A DNA stretch of 64,000 nt, from contig NZ_FOET01000019.1 in the NCBI RefSeq assembly GCF_900110735.1, positions 1 through 64,000 of the forward strand. The letters run 5' to 3'. Positions 45,801 through 54,266 of this stretch are shown here, piece after piece. Origin of the DNA: Streptomyces radiopugnans. GTDB lineage: Bacteria > Actinomycetota > Actinomycetes > Streptomycetales > Streptomycetaceae. Under the pieces are notes generated by a model. The model was not told where the DNA came from, ran no database searches, and was given only the letters and a program-made list of their open reading frames with translations. Each line of letters starts with the position of its first letter. Position 1 is the first letter of the stretch. A program made the position numbers and the translations under genes.

Positions 45801-47907
45801 GCCCGCCGGTGGCGCGGCCGCCGCCCGGCAGGGGGATGGAGGTCTCGCCCGCGCCGCCGCCGTACCAGTGCGGGAGCTTCTCGCCGCCGAGCGGGAACAC
45901 CTCGGCGGGGCGGGCCGACCAGTAGCCGTGCTGCCTGCCGTCCTGCCGCCACATCACCAGCAGTTCGCCGTCGGTGTAGCGGAACGACGGGCGGTTCCAG
46001 CGGTCCGGCTCCACCGGCAGCCGCAGGTCGTGCTCCAGCAGGATGTCCTGGGGGCCCACGACGATCGCCTTGTGCCGGCGGGAGAGGATCAGCGCCGGCC
46101 AGGCCTCGTGGACGGTGAGCGTGTCGTCGCGGTCGTGCCGGGTCTCGGTGTCCAGGCGCCGCAGCGCCTCCTCCAGCGCCGGCCAGCCCAGCTCGTCCAG
46201 GATGCCGGCGCGCAGGGTGCGGCCCAGCAGCGGTGCGGCGTCGAACGCGGCGGCACCGGCGACGGCCTGCGGGCTGACGCGGGCGGCGACCGCGTGGAAC
46301 GGGCGCAGCCGCTCCAGCGCCGCACGCGCGGCGGGCAGACCGGTCGCGGCCGTCAGCTCCGCGGCCGCGTCGTCCAGCCACTCGCGCAGCACGTCGGCGA
46401 GCACGGGGTGCCCGGCCAGCTCCTCCAGCAGCCCGGTGCCGGTGCGGTGGCCGCTCAGGTTGCCCACGGAGCGGTACAGCAGGCGCCGGCAGCGCGGGTC
46501 GGCCGCGACGGCCGTCAGGTCCCGCCGCCCGGGCAGGGTCTCCCTCAGCCACCGGTCGAGGGCGAGGAAGACGCCTCCGCCGTCCTCGGGCAGCGTCAGC
46601 GGTACGCCCTCCGCCACGCACAGGTCCAGCAGGTCGAGGTCGGCGCCGGCGTGCCAGCGGCCGGTGAAGAGGTCCACGGGGCGGCCCTGGGCGCGCAGGC
46701 GCGGCGCCATGCGTTCCACCAGGGCGAGGGTGGCCGGCGAGCGGCCGCTGACGGAGGAGCCGTGCTTGCGGTGCAGCGCCCAGCGGCTGAGCCAGTCCGC
46801 CGCGTCGACCCCGCCTGCCCCGGCCCCGCCCGCCCCGCTCCCGTCGGTCTCGGCTCCGCTCGTCCCGGCTCCGCCCGCCTCGGCCTCGCCCGTCAGCAGC
46901 CGGTCGGCGCCGGTCTCCGCGAGCAGCGCCAGCCAGAACTCGTCGTCCTCCGTCGAGCGGCCCAGCCCGGACGGCATGATCTCCAGCAGCCGGACCCGTA
47001 CGGCGGGCTGCCGCCCGGCCAGGGCGGCCAGCGTGGACCGGTAGGCGTTCCAGAAGGACGCGGGGGCCCGCACCGCCGCGGGCGACGCGAGCAGATCCGC
47101 CACCAGGGCGCATTCCTCGGCGACCCGGTCCAGCCCCGCGGCCCTGATCAGGCCGCGCGCGTCCTGCGGCAGGGACGCGTACGGCGGCATGCCCGCCGCG
47201 CAGCGCTCCACGGTCAGCTGCCGGAACTGCGCCCACGCCTCGGCCGGGGCGAGCCGCGCCGAGAGGGCCTTCACGTACTCCTTGAGCGCCTTGACCGTCA
47301 GTGCCCCGGCGAAGGCGAACTCCAGGAACACCGCCCGCTGCCGCTCCTCGTCCACGGGCAGCGCGTGCACCCGCTCCGCCTCGCGGGCCTTGCCGAAGAA
47401 GGCCGCCGCGTACGTGGTGTTCTCGTGCCGGAGGAAGACGCGGGCGGCCTGCTCGTAGAAGGTGGGCAGGAAGTGCGGAACGGCCCGGCCGAGCCGCTCG
47501 CCGAGCTCCTCGAAGCCCTCCTTCGCGGCGCCGGGGCGGGACTTGGCCTGCCGGGCGAGCCGCTCGACGTCCCTGACCAGCGCCAGCGCGTGGTGCCCGT
47601 TCGCCGGGTCGTTGACCAGCGCCCACGCGGGGAAGCCCAGGGTCTCCCGGCGCACCTGCCCGACCTCGTGGACCACCGGCTCCCGGACCAGCCCGAGGAA
47701 GTCCAGGGCGAGGTCCTCGGCCTCGCCGAGCATGCCCGGCACCAGCCGTACGATCCCGCGCTCCTCCAGCGCGGGGTGGGTGTAGGCGCGGACGGTGAGG
47801 ACGTCGGCGTCCTCCCGGTCCGTGGCGCCCGGGGGCAGTACGGCGCCGGCCTCCAGCAGCGCGGCACAGGTGGTCTCGTCGTACGTGATGCCGTCGTACG
47901 CCGTCAT
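42814..47907 (-). CDS. 1697-residue protein of the VWA/MoxR operon, possible C-terminal winged helix
   Basis: I do not recognise a catalytic domain. The protein has no signal peptide or membrane helix. The N-terminal 500 residues are helical. A middle segment contains repeated Trp/Tyr-rich beta stretches (RPSFRYTDGELLVMWRQDGR, then GYWSARPAEVFPLGGEKLPHW). A later region (GVADGWRSEEFTVPGIGAVW onward) is again helical. The C-terminus has RNLARWTGWKPARTKRARAE and LAATGLVVEAKRARAGRTLF, which look like a winged helix. By position it corresponds to the giant YehI/MolR-like component. Its start and stop overlap both neighbours by 4 bp. Its size suggests a scaffold or substrate-recognition subunit, which is inference. 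Confidence 0.8.
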   Translation of the reverse strand: MTAYDGITYDETTCAALLEAGAVLPPGATDREDADVLTVRAYTHPALEERGIVRLVPGMLGEAEDLALDFLGLVREPVVHEVGQVRRETLGFPAWALVNDPANGHHALALVRDVERLARQAKSRPGAAKEGFEELGERLGRAVPHFLPTFYEQAARVFLRHENTTYAAAFFGKAREAERVHALPVDEERQRAVFLEFAFAGALTVKALKEYVKALSARLAPAEAWAQFRQLTVERCAAGMPPYASLPQDARGLIRAAGLDRVAEECALVADLLASPAAVRAPASFWNAYRSTLAALAGRQPAVRVRLLEIMPSGLGRSTEDDEFWLALLAETGADRLLTGEAEAGGAGTSGAETDGSGAGGAGAGGVDAADWLSRWALHRKHGSSVSGRSPATLALVERMAPRLRAQGRPVDLFTGRWHAGADLDLLDLCVAEGVPLTLPEDGGGVFLALDRWLRETLPGRRDLTAVAADPRCRRLLYRSVGNLSGHRTGTGLLEELAGHPVLADVLREWLDDAAAELTAATGLPAARAALERLRPFHAVAARVSPQAVAGAAAFDAAPLLGRTLRAGILDELGWPALEEALRRLDTETRHDRDDTLTVHEAWPALILSRRHKAIVVGPQDILLEHDLRLPVEPDRWNRPSFRYTDGELLVMWRQDGRQHGYWSARPAEVFPLGGEKLPHWYGGGAGETSIPLPGGGRATGGRALHAGDTVVPPGRRVLGDGTSYWRQGRQGRQQVWLEYDPATGAHGRASLPAFLRSGIREGATLLQQHCAVLPLQPGLEHSPLGTDGTVLGRWVRTEGEGDRARTTAGTPDGRTVTLPAAGGRVPGVPLGVLRLPGGAEPAVVAQHRHIALYAGGENAGAWESGRVTPLERGGEFAAGTRLVPPVDFWHALRPRDEDASAVLRTLSDEQADELLCAGAQALAELRAKTEAAAARRKAAGGPEATTGEPALPTADEVLRKTVSGLLPALAEPRLLAGVAAHVRAVLRLAASVAGFAAPPVERPRVERKRVEGMFADYSPEDGDDQTLREAVGGLAGLHGWWGSGQRWSTLRQIRAVNHVLSGEPADGRPLPESARLAGVADGWRSEEFTVPGIGAVWLPVLDVLRPLAYRAASPALPEAHRRALLLLFEVIAQGPLAAPGCAPREIVLGEPYTGQERVGQVLRREGRTVVVLGCRNVDHRNRRVNWLALDHDPAGVFGAVAHFTLEEESAHPPVFPAEALAAVTGLIRDKGPAPWRPDAPAALATATRGGLGPVQAALLLAGRPSQLTAEVTAVTALKPRQKKLGDALLDSLEPGDLTALVGALLPEEPGDLWTAGPDTDAAGRVWAERLAGFVRLPEDTAEELFPAGLPAGAAEEVLNPGRTPWISRTTVQRPGKDGDLVAEDPAALPGRYGLTRAVAALAALAYHLPYGHPLRAVLPEGLAALRRRVADPHLLLDLDLSWTEKGSQSAAELRRAYGLPATGGAGAHGLTHAGDALVLRPWYGDQEAVLLRPGSLTGADDPVFGLVEGIVGPGRGEGMRALRTILDGELARALAAGTDPQGPTGYAQDPAVVVPGLVAEVARTHGLGEDAAALYLQLLALPDPTDRNLARWTGWKPARTKRARAELAATGLVVEAKRARAGRTLFLPCGWLDLKSPALPVEVWKQGLYPVPDRSRAVPLVPVPELFARAWDRVRAGDAPAYEELTTRATRKGRRR

Positions 47908-48758
47908 GCCGCACGCTCCTCGTCCTCGATGTCGCGTCCGGCGTACAGCGCGGCCGCCATGCGCATGCCCTCCGACCAGGCCACCGGCCCGACCCGGCCG
48001 AGCTTCAGGACCCGGCCCGCCGGGTCGGTGAAGACCAGGGGACCGGTCTCCGTCTCCTCGTAGCCGTCGTAGTCGCCGACCCACACCCGGGCCTCGACAC
48101 CGCGGCCTTCCTCCAGCACGGAGCACACCGCGTGGCCGCCGCGCACGCGGTAGCCCAGCTGGGCCGCGCGCCCGTGCAGGAACCTCAGCTCCTTGAAGAC
48201 GCCGCCCGCGTAGTCCTCCACGCAAGTCGCCTCGGCGTCCAGCGCCGCGGGCCGGCGCCACACCTCGCGGAAGAGCTGCTGGGCGCGCTGCTCGACGCCC
48301 AGTTCGACGGCGAACTCGCGCAACTCCTCCAGCTCCTCCAGCAGCACCGGGTGCGGCAGGCGGACCAGGCCGGGGGTGAGGCGGACGGTGTCGCCGTCGA
48401 GGTCGACCACACCCAGGCCGCGCTCGGGGTCGGCGTCCCGCAGGAACCCGGCCACCGAGCCGTCCGCCCCCGTGACCACCAGGTCGCGGAGGGCGGCCTG
48501 CCAGGCAGGGTCCGGCCACACCCGCGCCAGGACCGCGAACGGCACCGGCAGCGAACGGACCATCCAGCGCTCCACGTCGGCCAGGCACTGCCGTTCGTGC
48601 CGCTCCAGCCACTCGGCGAGCTGACGCAGCCCCACCACCGCCGGATCGTCGGCGATCTTCGGCGGCACGGACTTCAGCCGCCGCCCGGCCGCGTTCCGGC
48701 ACACCACCTTTCCGCCGTCGAGGGCGACTTCGTAGTCGCCGGCCGACACCCACCCCAT
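47904..48758 (-). CDS. DUF4132-domain protein, first gene of the VWA/MoxR operon
   Basis: 284 residues. The sequence (RSLPVPFAVLARVWPDPAWQ, then ALRDLVVTGADGSVAGFLRD and GLGVVDLDGDTVRLTPGLVR, HPVLLEELEELREFAVE) matches what I know of DUF4132, the domain of E. coli YehI and MolR. Function unknown. Predicted cytosolic. ATG 48758 is chosen over 48773 because GGGAGG lies six bases upstream. It opens a run of five genes joined by 4-bp overlaps or a 5-bp gap. Upstream is a 307-bp gap to a divergent ECF41 sigma gene, which must hold the operon promoter; no clear motif is seen there. Confidence 0.78.
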   Translation of the reverse strand: MGWVSAGDYEVALDGGKVVCRNAAGRRLKSVPPKIADDPAVVGLRQLAEWLERHERQCLADVERWMVRSLPVPFAVLARVWPDPAWQAALRDLVVTGADGSVAGFLRDADPERGLGVVDLDGDTVRLTPGLVRLPHPVLLEELEELREFAVELGVEQRAQQLFREVWRRPAALDAEATCVEDYAGGVFKELRFLHGRAAQLGYRVRGGHAVCSVLEEGRGVEARVWVGDYDGYEETETGPLVFTDPAGRVLKLGRVGPVAWSEGMRMAAALYAGRDIEDEERAA

Positions 48759-49065
48759 GCGTGCCTCCCGCATCCGCAGTGATCAAGTGACGGGAACTGT
48801 AGAGCAGGGCGCTGACACCGCAGGACGGGCGGAAGCGGCGGGAGGTGACGGCCGGTCAGGCCCCGTGCCCGGCCCCGTGCCCCGGCCCGTCCACGCGCCG
48901 GGGGCGTCCCGGTCACCACCGGCCCCGAACCGCCCGGCGGTGCGCGCCCGTTCGCCGGACGGCCGCGGGGGAGCAGGCCGCCGGTCCGGGCCCTGCCCCG
49001 GCGCGCGGCCCGTGGGGCCCCGCAGGGTCCCGGATCCCCCGCGTCGCCCGGCTAGGATCCGGACC

Positions 49066-50010
49066 ATGCCGCTGACCGTGAAGGACGTGGACCGGTTCGA
49101 GGCCGCCAGGCCCCGTCTGGAGGCCATCGCCTACCGCCTCCTGGGCTCCGCGAGCGAGGCCGAGGACGCGGCGCAGGAGACCTTCCTGCGCTGGCAGGCC
49201 GCCGACGTCGAGCGGATCGAGGTCCCCGAGGCCTGGCTGACGAAGGTGCTCACCAACCTGTGCCTCAACCAGCTCGCCTCGGCCCGCGCGCGGCGCGAGA
49301 CCTATGTGGGCCAGTGGCTGCCCGAGCCGCTGCTGGAGGGGGATCCGATGCTCGGCCCGGCCGACACCGCCGAGCAGCGCGAGTCGGTCTCATACGCGGT
49401 CCTCACCCTGATGGAGCGGCTGTCCCCGCACGAGCGGGCGGTGTACGTGCTGAGGGAGGCCTTCGGCTACCCGCACCGGGAGATCGCCGGGATCCTCGGC
49501 ATCACCGAGGCCGCCTGCCAGCAGATCCTCCACCGCGCCAGGAAGCACATCGCGGACGGCAGGGCCCGCACCGAGGTCGACGAGGCCGCCGCCCGGAGGA
49601 TCGCCGAGGAGTTCCTGGCGGCCGCCGCCGGCGGGAGGACCGAGCCGCTGGTGCGGCTGCTCACCGCCGACGCGGTCTCGGTCGGCGACGGCGGCGGGAA
49701 GGTCCCGGCCCGCGCCAGGCCGGTCGAGGGCGCTCTCGCGGTCGCGAAGTTCATGCGCGGTCTGTTCAGGCCCGCACGGGCCAAGCGCGCCCTGGTCGGC
49801 GGCTCGCCCGGACTCCACGTCACCACCGCCAACGGCGGGCCCGCCGTCGTGGCGGTCGTGGACGGCCGGGTCGTCGGCGTCGTGTGCCTGGAGGTCACCG
49901 CCGAGGGCATCGCCGCGATCCGCAACCAGGCCAACCCCGACAAGCTCGGACGCGCGACACAGGTGTGGGCGGCCGCCGACCACGGAGAACCCCTGTTCCA
50001 CGCCTTCTGA
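49066..50010 (+). CDS. ECF41-type RNA polymerase sigma factor (SigJ-like)
   Basis: 314 residues. Sigma-2 (GSASEAEDAAQETFLRWQAA, then EAWLTKVLTNLCLNQL) and sigma-4 (LSPHERAVYVLREAFGYPHR, then AGILGITEAACQQILHRARK) are followed by a SnoaL-like C-terminal domain. The three signature motifs of group ECF41 are present: WLPEP in the linker, DGGGK, and NPDKL near the C-terminus. In this group the extension replaces an anti-sigma factor. Start ATG 49066 has AGGA upstream. The oxidoreductase gene downstream is the typical single target of an ECF41 sigma factor. Confidence 0.95.
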   Translation: MPLTVKDVDRFEAARPRLEAIAYRLLGSASEAEDAAQETFLRWQAADVERIEVPEAWLTKVLTNLCLNQLASARARRETYVGQWLPEPLLEGDPMLGPADTAEQRESVSYAVLTLMERLSPHERAVYVLREAFGYPHREIAGILGITEAACQQILHRARKHIADGRARTEVDEAAARRIAEEFLAAAAGGRTEPLVRLLTADAVSVGDGGGKVPARARPVEGALAVAKFMRGLFRPARAKRALVGGSPGLHVTTANGGPAVVAVVDGRVVGVVCLEVTAEGIAAIRNQANPDKLGRATQVWAAADHGEPLFHAF

Positions 50011-50059
50011 CCGCGGGGCGGAGCGCTCCCGGCCCCGGCACGGGCGCCCTCCGCCCGGA

Positions 50060-50088
50060 TGTGACCTGCTTCACACCGCGTTCCCGTC
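50060..50088 (+). promoter_or_regulatory. Candidate ECF41-dependent promoter with TGTGA dyad
   Basis: TGTGACC (50060-50066) and CGTC (50085-50088), 18 bp apart, resemble the ECF41-type -35/-10 pattern (TGTCACA and CGTC, from memory). The same place contains the perfect dyad TGTGA-N6-TCACA (50060-50075), the CRP-type half-site pattern. It lies 76-104 bp upstream of the oxidoreductase start. Confidence 0.5.
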
Positions 50089-50163
50089 AGGAAACGGCGC
50101 GCTGCCCGGTTCAAGGGGCGAACCGCGCAAGGGACGGAAACCGCGCAGACAGGAGCCAGGGAA

Positions 50164-51363
50164 ATGAAGCACCGCATCATCGTCCTCGGGGCCGGCTACA
50201 CCGGAGCCGCCGCGGCCGGCCGCCTCGCCAGGCGGCTGCACCGCGACGACGTCGCCATCACCCTCGTCAACGCCGCCCCCGACTTCGTCGAACGCGTCCG
50301 GCTGCACCAGCTCGCGGTGGGCCGGGAACTCAGGCCCCGACCGCTCGACGCGATGTTCGCGGGCACCGGTGTCGAGCTGAGGACGGCGAGGGTCACCGGC
50401 GTCGACGCCGACCGCAGGACCGTCGCCGTCACCGACACCGCCGGAGACGTCCGGGGGCTGGAGTACGACACCCTGGTGTACGCCCTCGGCAGCGGCTGGA
50501 ACGACCAGGGTGTCCCCGGCGCAGCCGAGTACGCCTGCGAGATCGCGAGCCGGCCCGGAGCGCTCCGGCTGCGTGAACGCCTGGCCGGCCTGTCCGCCGG
50601 GCAGCCCGTGGTCGTCGTCGGCGGGGGCCTGACCGGTCTGGAGGCCGCCACCGAGATCGCCGAGGCCCGCCCGGACCTCGCGGTCTCCCTCGCCACCGAA
50701 GGCGGCCTCGGCGACCGGCTCTCGGACAAGGGCCGCGCCCACCTGCGGAAGGTCTTCGACGGGTTCGGCATCACCGTGCACGAGTACACCGCCGTCACCG
50801 CCGTCGAGGCCGACCGCGTCACCACCGCCGACGGCGAGGCCATCCCGGCCGCGGTCACCGTGTGGACCACCGGCTTCGCGGTCCACCCCGTCGCGCGGGC
50901 CACCGCCCTGGAGACCACCGCCACGGGCCAGATCGTGGTGGACACGACCATGCGCTCGGTCTCGCACCCCGACGTGTACGCCGTCGGCGACGCCGCCATG
51001 GCGACGGGCCCCGGCGGCAAGCCGCTGCGGATGTCGTGCGCCTCGGGCACCCCCACCGCGTGGCAGGCCGCCGACGCCATCGCCGCACGTCTGACCGGCG
51101 GGAAGCTCCCGAAGATCCCGATCCGCTACTTCAACCAGTGCATCTCGCTGGGCCGCCGGGAAGGGCTGATCCAGTACGTCACCGCCGACGACCGGGCCAC
51201 CGGCGCGGCCCTCACCGGCCGGCTCGCCGCCGTCTACAAGGAACTGGTCTGCAAGGGCGCGGCATGGGGCGTCGCCAACCCGACCCTCGGCCTGCCGGTC
51301 CGCCGCCGCCGTGTCGCACGGGAGGCGGCCCGGACGGGCCCGGCCCTCAGGACGTCCGCCTGA
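50164..51363 (+). CDS. FAD-dependent pyridine-nucleotide oxidoreductase (NDH-2-like)
   Basis: 399 residues. An FAD Rossmann motif at the start (IIVLGAGYTGAAAAGRLARR), the NAD(P)H motif VVVVGGGLTGLEAATEIAEA in the middle, and the second FAD motif VYAVGDAAMA near the C-terminus give the two-dinucleotide-binding-fold layout of NDH-2/AIF-type enzymes. No membrane-anchoring C-terminal helix is evident, so a soluble disulfide- or quinone-type reductase is possible. It is the ECF41 neighbour, and that sigma group usually controls one adjacent redox or epimerase enzyme. ATG 50164 has AGGAGCCAGGGA upstream. Confidence 0.92.
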   Translation: MKHRIIVLGAGYTGAAAAGRLARRLHRDDVAITLVNAAPDFVERVRLHQLAVGRELRPRPLDAMFAGTGVELRTARVTGVDADRRTVAVTDTAGDVRGLEYDTLVYALGSGWNDQGVPGAAEYACEIASRPGALRLRERLAGLSAGQPVVVVGGGLTGLEAATEIAEARPDLAVSLATEGGLGDRLSDKGRAHLRKVFDGFGITVHEYTAVTAVEADRVTTADGEAIPAAVTVWTTGFAVHPVARATALETTATGQIVVDTTMRSVSHPDVYAVGDAAMATGPGGKPLRMSCASGTPTAWQAADAIAARLTGGKLPKIPIRYFNQCISLGRREGLIQYVTADDRATGAALTGRLAAVYKELVCKGAAWGVANPTLGLPVRRRRVAREAARTGPALRTSA

Positions 51364-51465
51364 CCCGTGCGGCGCGGCGGGCGCCTCCCGTCGCGGGCGC
51401 CCGCCGCGCCGCCCTTCCTCGGGGCCGTCGTCCCCCGGTGCCCCCGGCGCGTCCCCCTCCTCCGG

Positions 51466-51996
51466 TCAGGCGGGGCCCGCCGCGGCGAGCTTCGCTGCGT
51501 CGGGAGCGTAGACGGTCATCCAGTGCGGACGCAGCCGGTAGTAGACCACCTCGTCGTCCCAGTCGAAGGCCTCATCGCCGTAGAAGTCCTTGAGGTACGA
51601 GAGCAGATCCGGCCAGTCCGCGGCCGGTTCGCCGCCGCGGGGGTTGAGGACCTCCACCGTGCCGTGGGTGAACACCCCCAGGTCCTCGCCCCGCATGTGC
51701 GCGGCGCTGACGGCGGGACGCGCGGCGAGGTGCCGGGCCTTGGCGGCGTCGCGTGCCGTGCCGAAGTGCCACCTCCCGTGCAGGAAGTGACCGTCCACGC
51801 CGCTGATCCGCGGTTCGCCCTTCGCCGTCACGGTGGCCAGGGCGAGGGTGCACATGCCGGTGAGGACCCGGGTGAGCTGTTCCGCGTTCAGCGTCCGCTC
51901 GGTGCCGACGATCGAGCGGAGGTGGGAGGTGGAGCGGGAGAGCGAGGAGTCGAGGAGGGCCTGGAGCTCCGCGAGCTCCTCCGGTGTTTCGCGCAT
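51466..51996 (-). CDS. Pyridoxamine-5'-phosphate-oxidase-like flavin-binding protein
   Basis: 176 residues. The split-barrel pattern is LALATVTAKGEPRISGVDGH, then FLHGRWHFGTARDAAKARHL, then RPAVSAAHMRGEDLGVFTHG. A C-terminal segment follows (EVVYYRLRPHWMTVYAPDAA). Such proteins bind FMN, F420 or heme; cofactor not assignable. ATG 51996 has AAGGATC upstream; longer extensions look non-coding. Confidence 0.87.
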   Translation of the reverse strand: MRETPEELAELQALLDSSLSRSTSHLRSIVGTERTLNAEQLTRVLTGMCTLALATVTAKGEPRISGVDGHFLHGRWHFGTARDAAKARHLAARPAVSAAHMRGEDLGVFTHGTVEVLNPRGGEPAADWPDLLSYLKDFYGDEAFDWDDEVVYYRLRPHWMTVYAPDAAKLAAAGPA

Positions 51997-52145
51997 GGGG
52001 ATCCTTGTCCGTCCGTGGGAATCCGGCCCGCGTTCACCGTCGACGCCGGCCGGTGAGGCCATGCTCGACGCGAAACCCGACACCTTGTGTCATGTTTCCC
52101 TCCGGCCTGACCGTGTCGGGGGCCGGTTCGCCGCGCTGCGCCGCT

Positions 52146-53123
52146 TCATCCCGGACGACGCCGATCGCGCCGGCCGCCGGCCGCGGTCCTGATCAGCGGT
52201 ACGTCCCGCGTGAACTGCCGGAACCCGACGCCGTAGTACAGCCCGCGCGCCTGGGGATGCCCCGGCGCACCCAGGCAGGCGACCGTCATATGGGTGGCCC
52301 CGGCCGCCCGTGCCCGGTGCATCCCGTGCAGGAGCATCGCCCGTGCCAGCCCCCGGCGCCGGTAGTCCCGGTGCGTCCCGACCGGCTCGAACTCGGCGGT
52401 CCTGTTCGCTTCGTCGAGCCACATGATCGCCGAGGCCGCCATCGTTCCGTCGGGCGCCTCCACCAGGATGTGCAGGTCACCGCGGTACGCGGCCGTCCGC
52501 CGGACACCCTGGTAGCCCTCGGCCGTGTACGTGGAGGAGCCCCAGGCGTCCAGATGGGCCTGGACCGCGGCCTTCGGCCCGGCCTCGTCGGCGGTGCGGA
52601 AACGGAACCCGTCCGGCAGGACCGGCGTTTCCAGGTCGGTGAGGTCCCGCTCGTTGAGCTGGGTCCAGGAGCCGGTGTCGCCCAGCGAGGCCGGGTCGGT
52701 CCGGTAGCCGTGGGCCGCCCAGCGCCGCAGGGCGAACTCGTCGGTGGCGTTCGGCAGCACCGTACGCTCGAAGCCCGCCGCCGTGCCGTCATACCAGTCG
52801 ATCACCTCGTCCACCAGCCCGGCATGGCCGGGGTGGACCTGGTACGCCAGATACGCTGCGGTGACCTCCTTCACCGACCCGTCGCTCCGCCTCGCCCTGC
52901 GGGGGAGGAAGACCCAGCCCCACGCCACCAGTTCCCCGTCGGAGAACCACATCCGGCGCCGCCAGCTCGCGCCGTCGCAGGCGTGTCCCCTGCCCCAGTT
53001 CCAGGCCAACTCGCCGTACGAGGCGTCGCTGTTGACCAGGTCCGGGCGGGTGGCGGTGACCCGCTGTGCCAGGTCCTGCATGAGCTCCAAGTCCGCGGCG
53101 GTCACAGGCTCGGCGTCCGTCAT
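52146..53123 (-). CDS. GNAT-family N-acetyltransferase
   Basis: 325 residues. Two GNAT-like halves are suggested. The N-terminal half is divergent (MWFSDGELVAWGWVFLPRRA). The C-terminal half carries the acetyl-CoA signature EFEPVGTHRDYRRRGLARAM followed by LLHGMHRARAAGATHMTVAC and LYYGVGF. This two-lobed arrangement resembles mycothiol-synthase-like GNATs, but the substrate is unknown. Start ATG 53123 (TDAEPVTAADLELMQD); longer forms are Arg-rich and unlikely. Confidence 0.87.
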   Translation of the reverse strand: MTDAEPVTAADLELMQDLAQRVTATRPDLVNSDASYGELAWNWGRGHACDGASWRRRMWFSDGELVAWGWVFLPRRARRSDGSVKEVTAAYLAYQVHPGHAGLVDEVIDWYDGTAAGFERTVLPNATDEFALRRWAAHGYRTDPASLGDTGSWTQLNERDLTDLETPVLPDGFRFRTADEAGPKAAVQAHLDAWGSSTYTAEGYQGVRRTAAYRGDLHILVEAPDGTMAASAIMWLDEANRTAEFEPVGTHRDYRRRGLARAMLLHGMHRARAAGATHMTVACLGAPGHPQARGLYYGVGFRQFTRDVPLIRTAAGGRRDRRRPG

Positions 53124-53470
53124 GGTGCGCCACCGTGCCAGGACCGTACGAAGCCGTCGAGCCGTTTTCCGGGACCGCGGACCGCGGCTCGCGGCTCGCG
53201 GCAGTCGTACGAGCACCACCGGGTGGGCGCCTCACACGTACGCGCCGGCCGCGATCGTGCCGTCCGCCGACGCCGCGGACACCGGTTGGCAAGGGGCCCG
53301 CCGCCGAGAAGGCCGCCACACGCCGACTGCCGCAGGAGACCGCTCAGGTCCTGCGGACCCCGCGGGCCGGGCGCCGGGGAGCGCGAAGCCCGGCCGGCGC
53401 GGGACGCGGCGATGAGTTTCTCCGGCCCCGGGAGTCACACCACCGTTGTCCGACGACACCGGAGGAGCGC
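53124..53470. other. Intergenic region between divergent GNAT and DHFR-like genes
   Basis: 347 bp with no convincing gene. It must contain both promoters, but I cannot point to a clear -10/-35 pair. Confidence 0.5.
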
Positions 53471-54115
53471 ATGACCCAGCTGCTGAGAGTCCAGAACTTC
53501 AACGTCTCGAGCGACGGCATCGGCGCCGGCGAGGACCAGAGCCTCGAGAGCCCGTTCGGGCTCCCCGGCGCCGAGAGGCTCTTCGCCTGGGCCGGCGCCA
53601 CGGCGAGCTGGCCCAGGCGCACCGATCCCGGGGGGAGCCGGGGCCTGGACGACCACTTCACGCGGGACTACGCCCGCAACATCGGAGCCGAGATCATGGG
53701 CCGCAACAAGTTCGGGCCCCAGCGCGGGCCCTGGCAGGACCACGAGTGGCGCGGCTGGTGGGGGGACGAGCCCCCGTTCCACACCCCGGTGTTCGTCATG
53801 ACCCACCACGAGCGCCCCTCGTTCACGCTCTCCGACACCACGTTCCACTTCGTCGGCGGCACCCCGGCCGCGGTCCTCGGACAGGCGCGGGAGGCGGCGC
53901 AGGGCAAGGACGTCCGGCTCGGCGGCGGAGTCGCCACCATCCGGCAGTTCCTCGACGCCGGCCTCGTCGACACCATGCACGTGGCGGTCTCACCGGTGAG
54001 GCTCGGGCACGGTCTGCGGCTCTGGGAGTCCCCCGACGAACTGCTCGACCGGTTCCATCTGGAGGTCGTGCCCAGCCCGAGCGGTGTGACGCACCACCTG
54101 TTCTGGCGGAAGTGA
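53471..54115 (+). CDS. Dihydrofolate-reductase-like (RibD C-terminal) protein
   Basis: 214 residues. The pattern is that of the RibD-C/DHFR-like family: VQNFNVSSDGIGAGEDQSLE at the start, AEIMGRNKFG, TPVFVMTHHERPSFTL, LGGGVATIRQFLDAGLVDTM and HVAVSPVRLGHG. Members are NADPH-binding reductases of unknown substrate. ATG 53471 follows a GGAGGAG site. The VOC gene lies about 150 bp downstream on the same strand. Confidence 0.9.
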   Translation: MTQLLRVQNFNVSSDGIGAGEDQSLESPFGLPGAERLFAWAGATASWPRRTDPGGSRGLDDHFTRDYARNIGAEIMGRNKFGPQRGPWQDHEWRGWWGDEPPFHTPVFVMTHHERPSFTLSDTTFHFVGGTPAAVLGQAREAAQGKDVRLGGGVATIRQFLDAGLVDTMHVAVSPVRLGHGLRLWESPDELLDRFHLEVVPSPSGVTHHLFWRK

Positions 54116-54266
54116 CCGGACCCCGGCCCCGGCGACCGTGCCGTTGGAGAGCGGGCGGCCGGCGGCCTAGGCGCGGCAGCCGGCACCCGAACGACCGGGC
54201 CGACGGGCGGGGGCGGGCGCCGGCTGCCACGCTGAGGTCACACAGGACTCGTGAAAGGGAAGCGCC

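Noticed and set aside
48757..49065. Upstream extension of the ECF41 sigma gene
   Set aside because: The added residues are low-complexity Pro/Gly/Arg with no similarity; ATG 49066 starts the known sigma-2 region.
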